DNA of 14,556 nt from Gudongella sp964604145 (lineage in GTDB: Bacteria > Bacillota > Clostridia > Tissierellales > Tissierellaceae), in the NCBI GenBank assembly GCA_964604145.1, contig CAZRXS010000034.1:1-14556 (forward strand), in the 5' to 3' direction. The notes below the pieces were generated by a model that was not told where the DNA came from, searched no databases, and worked only from the letters and a program-made list of their open reading frames with translations. This document shows, one piece after another, positions 7,754 through 14,556 of the stretch. The position numbers were made by a program, and so were the translations under genes. Within the stretch, counting starts at the first letter, position 1; each line of letters starts with the position of its first letter.

Positions 7754-7764
7754 GAGTGAACACT

Positions 7765-8034
7765 ATGAACCAAGGAAAGGAAACTGCCTTAAAAAAGTTA
7801 AAAACAGTTAGGGGTCAAGTTGATGGCATTATAAGGATGATTGAAAATGACAGGTACTGTGTAGATATTTCTGTACAGCTTCTTTCAACCATAGGCTTAT
7901 TAAAAAAAGCCAATATCGATGTATTAAATGCCCACATAAGGACATGCGTTGCCGATGCAATCCTTGAAGGAGAAGACCAGGGCGAAGAAAAAATAAATGA
8001 GATTATTACAATAATCGATAAGTATATTAAGTAG
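7765..8034 (+). CDS. csoR: Copper-sensing transcriptional repressor
   Basis: This is an 89-residue all-helical DNA-binding repressor of the CsoR/RcnR family that leaves DNA when it binds Cu(I). The copper ligands are visible at C32, H57 and C61, with the same C-x24-H-x3-C spacing as characterised CsoR proteins, which separates it from nickel or sulfur sensing relatives. The N-terminal RGQVDGIIRMIE segment is the conserved DNA-contact helix region. The start at 7765 is chosen over an in-frame GTG at 7756 because GGAG (7753-7756), overlapping the copZ stop, lies eight bases before the ATG. As last gene of copA-copZ-csoR it closes an autoregulatory loop on the operator at 5127-5140. Confidence 0.95.
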   Translation: MNQGKETALKKLKTVRGQVDGIIRMIENDRYCVDISVQLLSTIGLLKKANIDVLNAHIRTCVADAILEGEDQGEEKINEIITIIDKYIK

Positions 8035-8041
8035 TAAAACG

Positions 8042-8075
8042 AAGGGATATGCCTAAAATAGGCTTATCCCTTTTT
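8042..8075 (+). terminator. Terminator of the copA-copZ-csoR operon
   Basis: The stem AAGGGATA...TATCCC with an inner GCCT/AGGC pairing is followed by TTTTT. It begins seven bases after the csoR stop. Confidence 0.88.
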
Positions 8076-8106
8076 AAATTTTTCTTATAAGGGTATATTA
8101 TTAGTA

Positions 8107-8135
8107 TTGAAATAATATTATAAATTATATATAAT
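8107..8135 (+). promoter_or_regulatory. Promoter of the dnaJ-clpB heat-shock operon
   Basis: TTGAAA (8107-8112) and a perfect TATAAT (8130-8135) are separated by 17 bp of A/T-only sequence. The start should be near 8142, at the edge of the CtsR-type box. Confidence 0.8.
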
Positions 8136-8143
8136 TAAAGAAA

Positions 8144-8160
8144 GGTCAAAGAAGGTCAGA
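8144..8160. promoter_or_regulatory. CtsR-type operator
   Basis: GGTCAAA-GAA-GGTCAGA matches the CtsR heptad direct repeat (RGTCAAA, three-base NAN spacer, RGTCAAA) with one mismatch in the second heptad. It sits at about +2 to +18. CtsR represses clp and other protein quality-control genes in low-GC Gram-positives, which fits clpB downstream. The second half also forms a small palindrome AAGGTC-A-GACCTT. Confidence 0.85.
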
Positions 8161-8182
8161 CCTTTTGAATGGAGATGAGCTT

Positions 8183-9157
8183 ATGGAGTATAAAGACTAT
8201 TATAAAATTATGGGTTTGGAAAAAACAGCAAGTGGAGATGAAATAAAGACTACTTATAGAAAACTTGCCAAGAAATACCATCCGGATTTAAATCCTGATG
8301 ATGAAAAGGCACAGGAAAAGTTTAAAGAAGTAAGTGAGGCCTATGAAGTCTTAAGCGATGAAAAAAAGAGAAAACAATACGATCAATTTGGACAATATGG
8401 GTTTTCAAGTGGTCAGCAATTTGACCCATCTGCCTATGGTTTTGGTGGACAGCAAGGTGCTAGTTATACTTATTCATCTGCTGAAGGTGCAGACTTCTCA
8501 GAATTCTCAGATTTCTTTAATACAATATTTGGTGGCGGCCAAAGAGCTGGTTCAAGTAGTGGAATGGGTTTTGATATAGGGGATTTATTTGGGTCTTCAG
8601 CTGGAAGTAGAAGATCAACTGGAAGAACTAGGCAAGCCCAAAGGCAAAGCTATGAATCTGAACTTGAAATATCAATAGAAGAAGGCTACAAGGGTACAAG
8701 CAGAGAAGTCTCTCTAAATTTCGGAGGAGAGATTAAGAATATCACAGTTAAAATTCCAAAAGGGATTACTCCTGGTAAAAAGATAAAGGTCAAAGGGGAT
8801 AAATGGGGAATCGATGGAGATATCCTATTTAAAATCAATTTTAGGGAATCTAAGAAACTGCAACTTGATGGACTGAATTTAACTAGAAAGATTGAATTAC
8901 TCCCCTGGGAAGCATACCTTGGAGAGAAAGTTGTAATTGATACATTAAGTGGTAAAATCAAAATCGATATTCCTCCAAAGACAGAATCTGGTAAAAGGCT
9001 GAGATTAGTAAAAAAAGGATATGTCGATTTAAAAGGAAATACTGGAGATTTATATGTTGAGATTTCAATTGTAAATCCACCAAATTTAAGTGAAGAAGAA
9101 CTCAAGATGTATAAAAAGCTAAAAGAAAAATCAAATTATAATCCAAGAACGGATTGA
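8183..9157 (+). CDS. DnaJ-family co-chaperone, CbpA type (no zinc finger)
   Basis: This J-protein stimulates DnaK ATPase and delivers substrates. Its 324 residues comprise a J domain (about 4-67, HPD at 33-35) and a Gly/Phe/Ser-rich linker (about 68-155, with repeated FGG and GSS). Two C-terminal beta substrate-binding domains follow (about 160-310). There are no CxxCxGxG zinc repeats, so it is a class II J-protein like CbpA and not the canonical DnaJ. The ATG at 8183 with GGAG eight bases upstream is chosen over a TTG at 8165. It is the first gene of an operon with clpB, whose ATG lies 17 bp after its stop. This pairs a DnaK co-chaperone with the disaggregase that works with DnaK. Control by CtsR is inferred from the upstream box. 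Confidence 0.92.
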   Translation: MEYKDYYKIMGLEKTASGDEIKTTYRKLAKKYHPDLNPDDEKAQEKFKEVSEAYEVLSDEKKRKQYDQFGQYGFSSGQQFDPSAYGFGGQQGASYTYSSAEGADFSEFSDFFNTIFGGGQRAGSSSGMGFDIGDLFGSSAGSRRSTGRTRQAQRQSYESELEISIEEGYKGTSREVSLNFGGEIKNITVKIPKGITPGKKIKVKGDKWGIDGDILFKINFRESKKLQLDGLNLTRKIELLPWEAYLGEKVVIDTLSGKIKIDIPPKTESGKRLRLVKKGYVDLKGNTGDLYVEISIVNPPNLSEEELKMYKKLKEKSNYNPRTD

Positions 9158-9174
9158 TAGCAGGAGGAGAGAAA

Positions 9175-11754
9175 ATGGATTCAAATAAATTTACACAAAA
9201 GAGCATTGAAACAATTGAGGGGTCTCAGAATATTGCTATAAAACTTGGAAACCCTGAATTGTCCGAAGTCCATCTTCACTATGCTTTAGTAGCAAATAGA
9301 GATGGTCTAATTCCAAGGGTGTTAACACTTATGGGAGTCGATAGTGAAGATTATAAAAATGAACTGGATGCTAAGCTTAATAGATTGCCAAAACAAACAG
9401 GGGGAACCATACACCCTGGACGGTCATATACAAAAGTTTTAATGGATGCAGAAGAAGAGGCAAAGAACTTTAAGGATGAATACATCGGTGTAGAGCATTT
9501 ATACTTGGCGATTATTTCAGAAAAGGGAAATTTATCAAATGAAGTATTTAAAGAGTTTGATATAACAAGGGATAAGTTTCTCCAAGCTTTGATGAAAGTT
9601 AGAGGGGGTCAATCAATCACCACAGATAATCCAGAAGGCACATATGAAGCCTTAGAAAGGTTTGGAAGAGATTTGGTTCAGGATGCTAAAAAAGGGAAAA
9701 TAGATCCTGTCATAGGTAGAGATGCAGAGATTAGAAATGTAATCCGAATTCTTTCAAGAAGGACCAAAAACAATCCTGTACTAATAGGTGAAGCGGGTGT
9801 CGGTAAAACTGCAATTGTTGAAGGACTCGCCCAAAGAATCGTAAATGGCGATGTTCCAGAAGGGTTAAAAGATAAATCCTTATTTTCACTTGATATGGGA
9901 GCCCTTGTAGCTGGAGCAAAGTATAGGGGTGAATTTGAAGAGAGATTAAAGGCAGTTCTCTCTGAAATTCAAAAATCAGATGGACAAATACTACTTTTTA
10001 TTGATGAAATTCATAATATTGTAGGTGCGGGAAAGGCAGAAGGATCAATGGATGCGGGCAACCTATTAAAACCTATGTTAGCTAGGGGAGAAATTCATAC
10101 AATTGGAGCTACTACTCTGGATGAATATAGAAAAAATATTGAAAAAGATGCAGCTTTAGAGAGGAGATTTCAAAAGGTGCTGGTAACAGAACCTACAGTT
10201 GAAGACACTATTTCAATATTAAGGGGATTAAAAGAAAAGTATGAGATACACCATGGGATAAGAATTTCAGATGGTGCTGTTATTGCAGCAGCAACTCTTT
10301 CAAATAGGTATATCTCTGATAGGTTTTTACCAGATAAGGCAATTGACCTTATGGATGAAGCTTCTGCAATGATTAGAACAGAAATAGATTCAATGCCTAC
10401 AGAGATAGATGAAGTAAGGAGAAGGGTTTTACAACTAGAAATTGAAAGAGAAGCTCTGAAAAAAGAAACAGATGAAGCATCAAAAAAGAGATTAGAAAAA
10501 ATTGAAGAGGAACTTCTTGAGTTAAAAGAAGAGCTAGATTTATTAAGAGCCCAGTGGGAAGAAGAAAAAAGCGAAATTTCTAAAGAAAAAGATATAAAAG
10601 AAGAAATCGACATAGTAAAAAGACAAATCGAAGAAGCCGAAAGAGACTATGATTTAGAAAAAGCTTCTCAGCTTAAGTATGGAAGACTTGTTGATTTGGA
10701 GAAAAGCTTAAAAGACGCACAATCTAAAGAACAGGTAGGAACTAGGATGCTAAAAGAAGAAGTGACAGAAGATGAAATTGCAGAAGTTGTTGCTAAATGG
10801 ACAGGAATTCCTACAAGCAAACTGCTTGAAACTGAAAGAGAGAGACTGCTTTCTTTATCAGGTATCCTTCACAAGAGAGTTATAGGCCAAGATGAAGCTG
10901 TAGATGCAGTTGTAGATTCAGTTCTTAGAGCAAGGGCTGGGCTTAAAGATGTAAATAGACCAGTTGGAAGCTTTATCTTCCTGGGGCCAACAGGAGTTGG
11001 GAAAACCGAACTATCTAAAGCTTTAACTCAAAGTCTATTTGATGATGAGAAAAATATGATTAGAATTGATATGAGTGAATATATGGAAAAACACTCAGTT
11101 TCAAGACTTGTTGGAGCTCCTCCAGGATATGTTGGTTATGATGAAGGGGGCCAATTAACAGAAGCTGTTCGAAGGAGACCTTATTCTGTAATACTATTTG
11201 ATGAAATTGAAAAAGCGCACCCAGATGTATTTAATATCCTACTCCAAGTGTTAGATGATGGAAGACTTACTGATAATCAAGGAAGAACGGTTGACTTTAA
11301 AAATACTGTTATTATAATGACATCAAATATTGGATCAGATTATCTTCTAGAAGGACTTAGCTTAGAAGGAAAAATTAGCGAAGAAACCAGAGACCGTGTA
11401 ATGAATGAAATGAGAAGGTTATTTAGACCAGAATTCTTAAATAGGATTGATGATATAGTCTTATTTAAGCCACTTCAAAGAAATGAAATATTTAAAATTA
11501 TTGACCTTCAGATTATAGAAATTGAGAAAAGACTCCAAGATAAAGATATTTCCGTCCAAGTTACAGATGGAGCCAAAGAATTAATTTTACAAAAGTCATA
11601 TTCTATACAATATGGAGCAAGACCTGTGAAGAGGTTTTTACAGAAGGAACTTGAAACAAAAATTAGTCGCCTTATAATTAAGGGTGATTTAAAAGATGGA
11701 GATAATATAGTTATTGACACCATTGACGAAGAATTGGAAGTTAAAATATTATAG
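9175..11754 (+). CDS. clpB: ATP-dependent disaggregase ClpB
   Basis: This hexameric AAA+ chaperone pulls proteins out of aggregates together with DnaK. The 859 residues contain the N-terminal Clp repeat domain (about 1-145) and a first ATPase module with Walker A GEAGVGKT (205-212) and a DEIHN-type Walker B. A long charged coiled-coil middle domain follows (about 400-535, rich in Glu/Lys). The second ATPase module carries Walker A GPTGVGKT (604-611). The long middle domain and the absence of a ClpP-docking loop signature support ClpB and not ClpC or ClpA. The ATG at 9175 has GGAGGAG six to twelve bases upstream; an earlier in-frame ATG (9154) overlaps the end of the dnaJ-like gene and lacks a ribosome site. 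It is followed by the terminator at 11761. Confidence 0.97.
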   Translation: MDSNKFTQKSIETIEGSQNIAIKLGNPELSEVHLHYALVANRDGLIPRVLTLMGVDSEDYKNELDAKLNRLPKQTGGTIHPGRSYTKVLMDAEEEAKNFKDEYIGVEHLYLAIISEKGNLSNEVFKEFDITRDKFLQALMKVRGGQSITTDNPEGTYEALERFGRDLVQDAKKGKIDPVIGRDAEIRNVIRILSRRTKNNPVLIGEAGVGKTAIVEGLAQRIVNGDVPEGLKDKSLFSLDMGALVAGAKYRGEFEERLKAVLSEIQKSDGQILLFIDEIHNIVGAGKAEGSMDAGNLLKPMLARGEIHTIGATTLDEYRKNIEKDAALERRFQKVLVTEPTVEDTISILRGLKEKYEIHHGIRISDGAVIAAATLSNRYISDRFLPDKAIDLMDEASAMIRTEIDSMPTEIDEVRRRVLQLEIEREALKKETDEASKKRLEKIEEELLELKEELDLLRAQWEEEKSEISKEKDIKEEIDIVKRQIEEAERDYDLEKASQLKYGRLVDLEKSLKDAQSKEQVGTRMLKEEVTEDEIAEVVAKWTGIPTSKLLETERERLLSLSGILHKRVIGQDEAVDAVVDSVLRARAGLKDVNRPVGSFIFLGPTGVGKTELSKALTQSLFDDEKNMIRIDMSEYMEKHSVSRLVGAPPGYVGYDEGGQLTEAVRRRPYSVILFDEIEKAHPDVFNILLQVLDDGRLTDNQGRTVDFKNTVIIMTSNIGSDYLLEGLSLEGKISEETRDRVMNEMRRLFRPEFLNRIDDIVLFKPLQRNEIFKIIDLQIIEIEKRLQDKDISVQVTDGAKELILQKSYSIQYGARPVKRFLQKELETKISRLIIKGDLKDGDNIVIDTIDEELEVKIL

Positions 11755-11760
11755 CATATT

Positions 11761-11797
11761 AAAAAAACTGATTCATATAACTGAATCAGTTTTTTTA
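11761..11797. terminator. Bidirectional terminator between clpB and ffs
   Basis: A perfect 9-bp stem ACTGATTCA/TGAATCAGT with a 6-nt loop is flanked by seven A on the left and seven T on the right. It therefore works as an intrinsic terminator for clpB on the plus strand and for the SRP RNA on the minus strand. Confidence 0.92.
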
Positions 11798-11803
11798 ATA
11801 TGT

Positions 11804-12074
11804 AGCCGTGCACCCAGCCTTGTCAGTCCTGTTCCAAGCGTTACCTAAACAGTTAGCTCGAATCAGGCTTACCCACGGCACACGAAAGATTTCACTTATC
11901 GCTGCTTCCTTCCGGACCTGACGAGGTTCATGAGCTTTCGTTGCGTAGGACCCAACTGTCAACACCACTTATTTAGGGCAGGCCTTACAACAGAGATGCC
12001 TAAACTGGGAATTCAATCCTGCTATAGCGGTTTGCAGGTAACAGGGCACCGCTACCTCCCCATCTAGCACGGCA
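11804..12074 (-). ncRNA. ffs: Signal recognition particle RNA, large type with Alu domain
   Basis: This RNA is the scaffold for Ffh in co-translational membrane targeting. On the minus strand the conserved S-domain stretch GTCCGGAAGGAAGCAGC (11901-11917) is unmistakable. The ends GCCGTGC (12067-12073) and GCACGGC (11805-11811) pair to close the molecule. The 5' part includes GTGCTAGATGGGGAGGTAGC and CCTGCAA, typical of the Alu domain of Bacillus/Clostridium-type SRP RNA. The length of about 270 nt excludes the short 4.5S form. It lies 11 bp after tRNA-Ser, in the same direction, and ends at the shared terminator. Confidence 0.96.
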
Positions 12075-12085
12075 AAGTTTTCTAA

Positions 12086-12178
12086 TGGCGGAGAGAGAGG
12101 GATTCGAACCCTCGAGACGCTATTAACGCCTACACGATTTCCAGTCGTGCGCCTTCAACCAAACTCAACCACCTCTCC
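12086..12178 (-). tRNA. tRNA-Ser(GGA)
   Basis: The 93-nt minus-strand gene includes an encoded CCA. The acceptor stem is GGAGAGG paired with TCTCTCC, with discriminator G. The anticodon loop CTGGAAA sits in the stem ACGA/TCGT and gives anticodon GGA, for codons UCC/UCU. A long variable arm is typical of serine tRNA, and the T arm is GAGGG-TTCGAAT-CCCTC. It is the first product of the tRNA-Ser/ffs transcript. Confidence 0.97.
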
Positions 12179-12188
12179 ATGGAATTAT

Positions 12189-12217
12189 ATTATAGAATAA
12201 TAAACAGCCATTGTCAA
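12189..12217 (-). promoter_or_regulatory. Promoter of tRNA-Ser and ffs
   Basis: Minus-strand TTGACA (12212-12217) and TATAAT (12189-12194) match the full consensus with a 17-bp spacer, as expected for a strong stable-RNA promoter. Confidence 0.9.
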
Positions 12218-12239
12218 CAGGACAAGGAGGTTTTAAAAT
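12211..12239 (+). promoter_or_regulatory. Possible promoter of the selenoprotein gene
   Basis: TTGTCA (12211-12216) and TAAAAT (12234-12239) are 17 bp apart on the plus strand. The -35 shares bases with the opposing tRNA-Ser -35. Other A/T-rich -10-like hexamers lie closer to the gene (TATAAA near 12262), so the true promoter is uncertain. Confidence 0.4.
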
Positions 12240-12289
12240 AGCCCTGATGGGGTAAAGACTATATAAATGATAATAATGGAGGTGGCCTA

Positions 12290-12529
12290 ATGAAAAAGAA
12301 TTTAAGCATAGAATATTGCACTGCCTGAGGGTATTTAAGTAGAGCGGTTGCTCTTAGCGAAAAAGTTTTAGATGAACACAAGCTAACAATAGGTGGGTTA
12401 ACCATAATCCCTTCTTCAGGAGGAGTGTTTGAAATAAGCGTAGATGGTAAACTACTTTTTTCAAAAACAGAATTAGGTAGATTTCCAGAAGAGGGAGAAG
12501 CAGAAGAAATAATCAGAAATGCAATTTAA
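12290..12529 (+). CDS. SelW/Rdx-family selenoprotein with in-frame UGA (Sec13)
   Basis: This is a 79-residue thioredoxin-like protein, if TGA at 12326-12328 is read as selenocysteine. The redox motif is C10-T-A-U13 followed by GY, in the setting IEYCTAUGY. It is followed by GGVFEI (44-49), SK (58-59) and GRFP (63-66), the hallmark segments of the SelT/SelW/SelH (Rdx) family; the length is normal for bacterial SelW-like proteins. GGAGGTGG (12278-12285) lies just before the ATG and a terminator follows the TAA. No start codon lies soon after the TGA, and homology continues in frame across it, so nonsense decay is unlikely. A hairpin fitting a bacterial SECIS follows the TGA. The likely role is thiol or peroxide redox chemistry with unknown partners. 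Standard gene callers will stop at the TGA and miss it. It sits alone between ffs and dnaX. Confidence 0.88.
12326..12354 (+). promoter_or_regulatory. UGA codon with bacterial SECIS-like hairpin
   Basis: Twelve bases after the TGA (12326-12328), AGAGC (12341-12345) pairs perfectly with GCTCT (12350-12354) around a GGTT loop. A GG-starting apical loop, an upper stem about 11-12 nt from the UGA and a U at the base of the stem (12340) fit the SelB-binding SECIS of bacterial selenoprotein mRNAs. The stem below 12340 does not pair well. Confidence 0.78.
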
Positions 12530-12533
12530 ATTT

Positions 12534-12562
12534 AGGGCCAAAAGGGCCCTTTTAATTTTTTT
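12534..12562 (+). terminator. Terminator of the selenoprotein gene
   Basis: A 6-bp stem AGGGCC/GGCCCT with loop AAAAG is followed by TTTAATTTTTTT. It starts five bases after the TAA stop, which supports the reading frame ending there. Confidence 0.88.
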
Positions 12563-12565
12563 AGT

Positions 12566-12593
12566 GTGAAAGATGCCGGAAATTTGGTATAAT
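12566..12593 (+). promoter_or_regulatory. dnaX promoter
   Basis: A perfect TATAAT (12588-12593) is preceded by TG one base upstream (extended -10) and by GTGAAA (12566-12571) at 16 bp. The start should be near 12600, leaving a leader of about 25 nt. Confidence 0.7.
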
Positions 12594-12624
12594 GAGTTAT
12601 ATTAGAAGATTTGGGTGATAAAAA

Positions 12625-14232
12625 ATGTACCAGGCATTATATAGACAATATAGACCTAAGAATTTCGATGAATTATTAGGTCAAGACCATATAACTACCA
12701 TACTTAGAAATCAAATAAAAAAAGAAAATATCGGTCATGCCTACTTGTTTTCAGGAACAAGAGGTACGGGCAAAACCTCTGCTGCAAAGATATTTTCTCG
12801 TGCAGTATCTTGTCTAAATCCAGTAGATGGAAATCCATGTAATAAATGTGATGTTTGCAAGGGAATCCTAAATGAAACTATTATGGATGTAATTGAGATG
12901 GATGCCGCAAGTAATAGAAAGATTGAAGATATTAGAGATTTAAAAGAAAAGGTTGTTTATGCACCAAGCAAAGCAAGGTATAAGGTTTATATTATAGATG
13001 AGGTTCATATGCTTACAAATGAAGCCTTTAATGCACTTTTAAAGACATTAGAAGAGCCTCCTAAACACCTAATCTTTATCCTTGCAACAACTGAGCCTCA
13101 AAGACTGCCCCAGACTATTCTCTCAAGATGTCAAAGATTTGACTTTAAAAGGCTCACTGCAAGAGATATGATATCTGGTATGAAGTCCATTACTGATACA
13201 ATAGGTATAGAGGTTGAAGATAAAGTGCTTTCCCTCATAGCAAAGAATTCAGATGGAGCTATGAGAGATGCATTAAGCTTGTTGGACCAGTGTATAGCGT
13301 TTAATGATGAAAATATAAAATATGAAGATGCAATTAAGATACTAGGAATTGCAAATATAGATTTTATATTTAAACTAGTAGATGCCATAAAAGATGAGAA
13401 TGTGGAAGAATCTTTACAGATGCTAGACTATATTATAGGTGAAGGTAAAGATATACCTCAGTTTCTTAAGGATTTAATACATCATTACAGAAATCTTATG
13501 ATAACAAAGACCTCAAAACAGCCAGACTTGTTGGTAGATTGGGGTGAAATTGACCTATATAAAAAACAATTAGAACAGATGGATTTAGATTATATTATTA
13601 GGAGTTTAGACCTTCTTACAGAAGCTGAAAACGCTATGAAGTGGTCACTTCAACCAAGGATTATACTTGAGATGTCTCTTATAAAAATGATAAATATTCT
13701 AAAAGAAGGTTCTTTAGAAGAGAGGATTAAAAGACTTGAAGATGGAAGTAAGCCAATAAAAGTTGCTCCTGAAAAAACAAAACCAGCTATAAAAGAAAGT
13801 ATTATAAAAAAAGAAGAAACTAAAAAGATAATACCTGAGGCAATTAAGGATACTGTTAAGGGAGAACTAGATATACAAACCCTAAAGCGATCCTGGCCTG
13901 AAATATTAAAGATTGTAAAGACTAAAAAGATTAATATATATGCACTGGTTACAGAATGCGAAGTATCTAGTGTCAAGCACAATAGAATAACACTTACATT
14001 TAAAGAAGGCTTTGAATTTCATAAGGAAGCTTTAAATGCAACACAAAATAAGGACTTCTTAGAAAAAATCATTTCTGAATTCTTTGGCAAGGAAATTGAG
14101 CTGCTAGTAATTATGAAAGATTGTGAACTTCCAGATGATTTAGAGGACAATAAGCCGGAAGAAATAGATAAGGACAGGGCTATAAAAGATGCTCTAGATT
14201 TTTTTGGTGAAGATATAGTAGAGATAAAATAG
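12625..14232 (+). CDS. dnaX: DNA polymerase III subunits gamma and tau
   Basis: This is the clamp-loader ATPase that opens the sliding clamp and, as tau, links polymerase cores at the fork. The 535 residues carry Walker A GTRGTGKTS (44-52) and four zinc cysteines C63, C72, C75 and C78. MDAASN lies near 92-97, Walker B DEVH at 125-128 and the arginine-finger motif SRC at 167-169. Collar domain III ends near 365, followed by a Lys/Pro/Glu-rich linker (about 370-420) and a tau-type C-terminal domain. GGGTGAT lies five bases before the ATG. It is directly followed by ybaB, whose ribosome site overlaps the dnaX stop codon. A slippery run at codons 394-396 could yield a shorter gamma form. Confidence 0.97.
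   Translation: MYQALYRQYRPKNFDELLGQDHITTILRNQIKKENIGHAYLFSGTRGTGKTSAAKIFSRAVSCLNPVDGNPCNKCDVCKGILNETIMDVIEMDAASNRKIEDIRDLKEKVVYAPSKARYKVYIIDEVHMLTNEAFNALLKTLEEPPKHLIFILATTEPQRLPQTILSRCQRFDFKRLTARDMISGMKSITDTIGIEVEDKVLSLIAKNSDGAMRDALSLLDQCIAFNDENIKYEDAIKILGIANIDFIFKLVDAIKDENVEESLQMLDYIIGEGKDIPQFLKDLIHHYRNLMITKTSKQPDLLVDWGEIDLYKKQLEQMDLDYIIRSLDLLTEAENAMKWSLQPRIILEMSLIKMINILKEGSLEERIKRLEDGSKPIKVAPEKTKPAIKESIIKKEETKKIIPEAIKDTVKGELDIQTLKRSWPEILKIVKTKKINIYALVTECEVSSVKHNRITLTFKEGFEFHKEALNATQNKDFLEKIISEFFGKEIELLVIMKDCELPDDLEDNKPEEIDKDRAIKDALDFFGEDIVEIK
13806..13823 (+). other. Possible programmed -1 frameshift site in dnaX
   Basis: Seven consecutive A (13806-13812) read as A-AAA-AAA in the dnaX frame, an ideal -1 slippery heptamer. 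In the -1 frame the next codons are AGA, AGA, AAC and TAA, so slippage would end the protein at once at about 400 residues. It sits in the linker after domain III, the same place as the E. coli gamma-producing site. I see no strong upstream ribosome-like element or downstream hairpin, so use is unproven. Confidence 0.45.
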
Positions 14233-14244
14233 GAGGAGATAATA

Positions 14245-14556
14245 ATGGCAAAAAAATTCCCAGGAATGGGCGGAAATATGAATAATATGATGAAGCAAAT
14301 GCAAAAAATGCAAAAGAAAATGGAAGAGCTACAAGCTGAGGTTGATGCGACTGAATTAGAGGCGACAGCAGGTGGTGGAGCAATAAAGGTAGTAGTAAAT
14401 GGTAAAAAAGAACTATTGGATATAGAAATAGATCCTTCTGTAGTAGATCCTGACGATGTTGAAATGCTACAAGACTTAGTAATTGCGGCTGTAAATGAAG
14501 GGTTAAGAAAAGCTGAAGACTTTGCAGCTAATGAAATGAAAAAAGTTACAGGTGGA
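14245..14556 (+). CDS. ybaB: YbaB/EbfC family nucleoid-associated protein (partial)
   Basis: This small DNA-binding protein is found beside dnaX and recR in most bacteria. The visible 104 residues show a Met/Gly/Asn-rich start, a helix of Met/Gln/Lys (MKQMQKMQKKMEELQAE), the conserved ATAGGGAIKVVVNG strand region, and a C-terminal helix ending in MKKVTGG. Family members are only a little longer, so just a few residues lie beyond the window. GGAGGAG (14232-14238), overlapping the dnaX stop, serves the ATG at 14245, so translation is coupled to dnaX. RecR would be expected next. Confidence 0.95.
   Translation, partial: MAKKFPGMGGNMNNMMKQMQKMQKKMEELQAEVDATELEATAGGGAIKVVVNGKKELLDIEIDPSVVDPDDVEMLQDLVIAAVNEGLRKAEDFAANEMKKVTGG

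Noticed and set aside
8041..8182. CIRCE element for HrcA upstream of the J-protein
   Set aside because: No TTAGCACTC/GAGTGCTAA inverted repeat is present; the site here matches the CtsR heptad repeat instead.
10170..10613. Serine-rich antisense frame opposite the clpB middle domain
   Set aside because: It is the reverse reading of the Glu/Lys-rich coiled coil of clpB; low complexity and no start signals.
12290..12529. Pseudogene caused by a TGA nonsense mutation
   Set aside because: Family motifs continue in frame after the TGA, the codon occupies the exact redox position of CxxU, a SECIS-like hairpin follows, and the ribosome site and terminator are intact.

Overview
This is a low-GC, Gram-positive (Firmicutes/Bacillota) chromosomal segment. 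It most likely comes from an anaerobic clostridial or Tissierella-type lineage. The reasons are AT-rich DNA with strong Shine-Dalgarno sites, consensus sigma-A type promoters with 17-bp spacers, CtsR and CsoR type operators, a large Alu-domain SRP RNA, and an in-frame UGA that appears to encode selenocysteine. The genus cannot be fixed from the sequence alone.

Layout from left to right. At 1-1650 a heptamer tandem repeat is followed by nicotinate phosphoribosyltransferase (pncB, minus strand) with its own promoter. The stretch 1650-2350 has no protein gene. On the minus strand it has a consensus promoter, about 650 nt of folded-looking sequence whose two ends form a near-perfect 26-nt helix, and an intrinsic terminator, so it looks like a free-standing large structured RNA. 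At 2421-5020 lies a minus-strand ferrous iron uptake operon, feoA-feoB-feoC-like, with a promoter and a Fur-type operator. At 5085-8075 lies the divergent copper-export operon copA-copZ-csoR, with a promoter, a CsoR-type GC-rich operator and a terminator. At 8107-11797 lies a heat-shock operon, a cbpA-type dnaJ followed by clpB, with a CtsR-type box over the promoter start region and a terminator shared with the opposing RNA gene. At 11804-12217 tRNA-Ser(GGA) and SRP RNA (ffs) are co-transcribed leftward. At 12290-12529 lies a small SelW/Rdx-type selenoprotein gene split by an in-frame TGA, with a bacterial-SECIS-like hairpin just downstream of the TGA. At 12566-14556 lie dnaX and the start of ybaB/ebfC, the usual DNA-metabolism pair.

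The window is mainly metal homeostasis (iron in, copper out), protein quality control and core housekeeping. The two items most worth attention are the large structured RNA candidate at about 1655-2311 and the unrecognised selenoprotein at 12290-12529. A possible programmed -1 frameshift site in dnaX, which would give a gamma-like short form, is a third.
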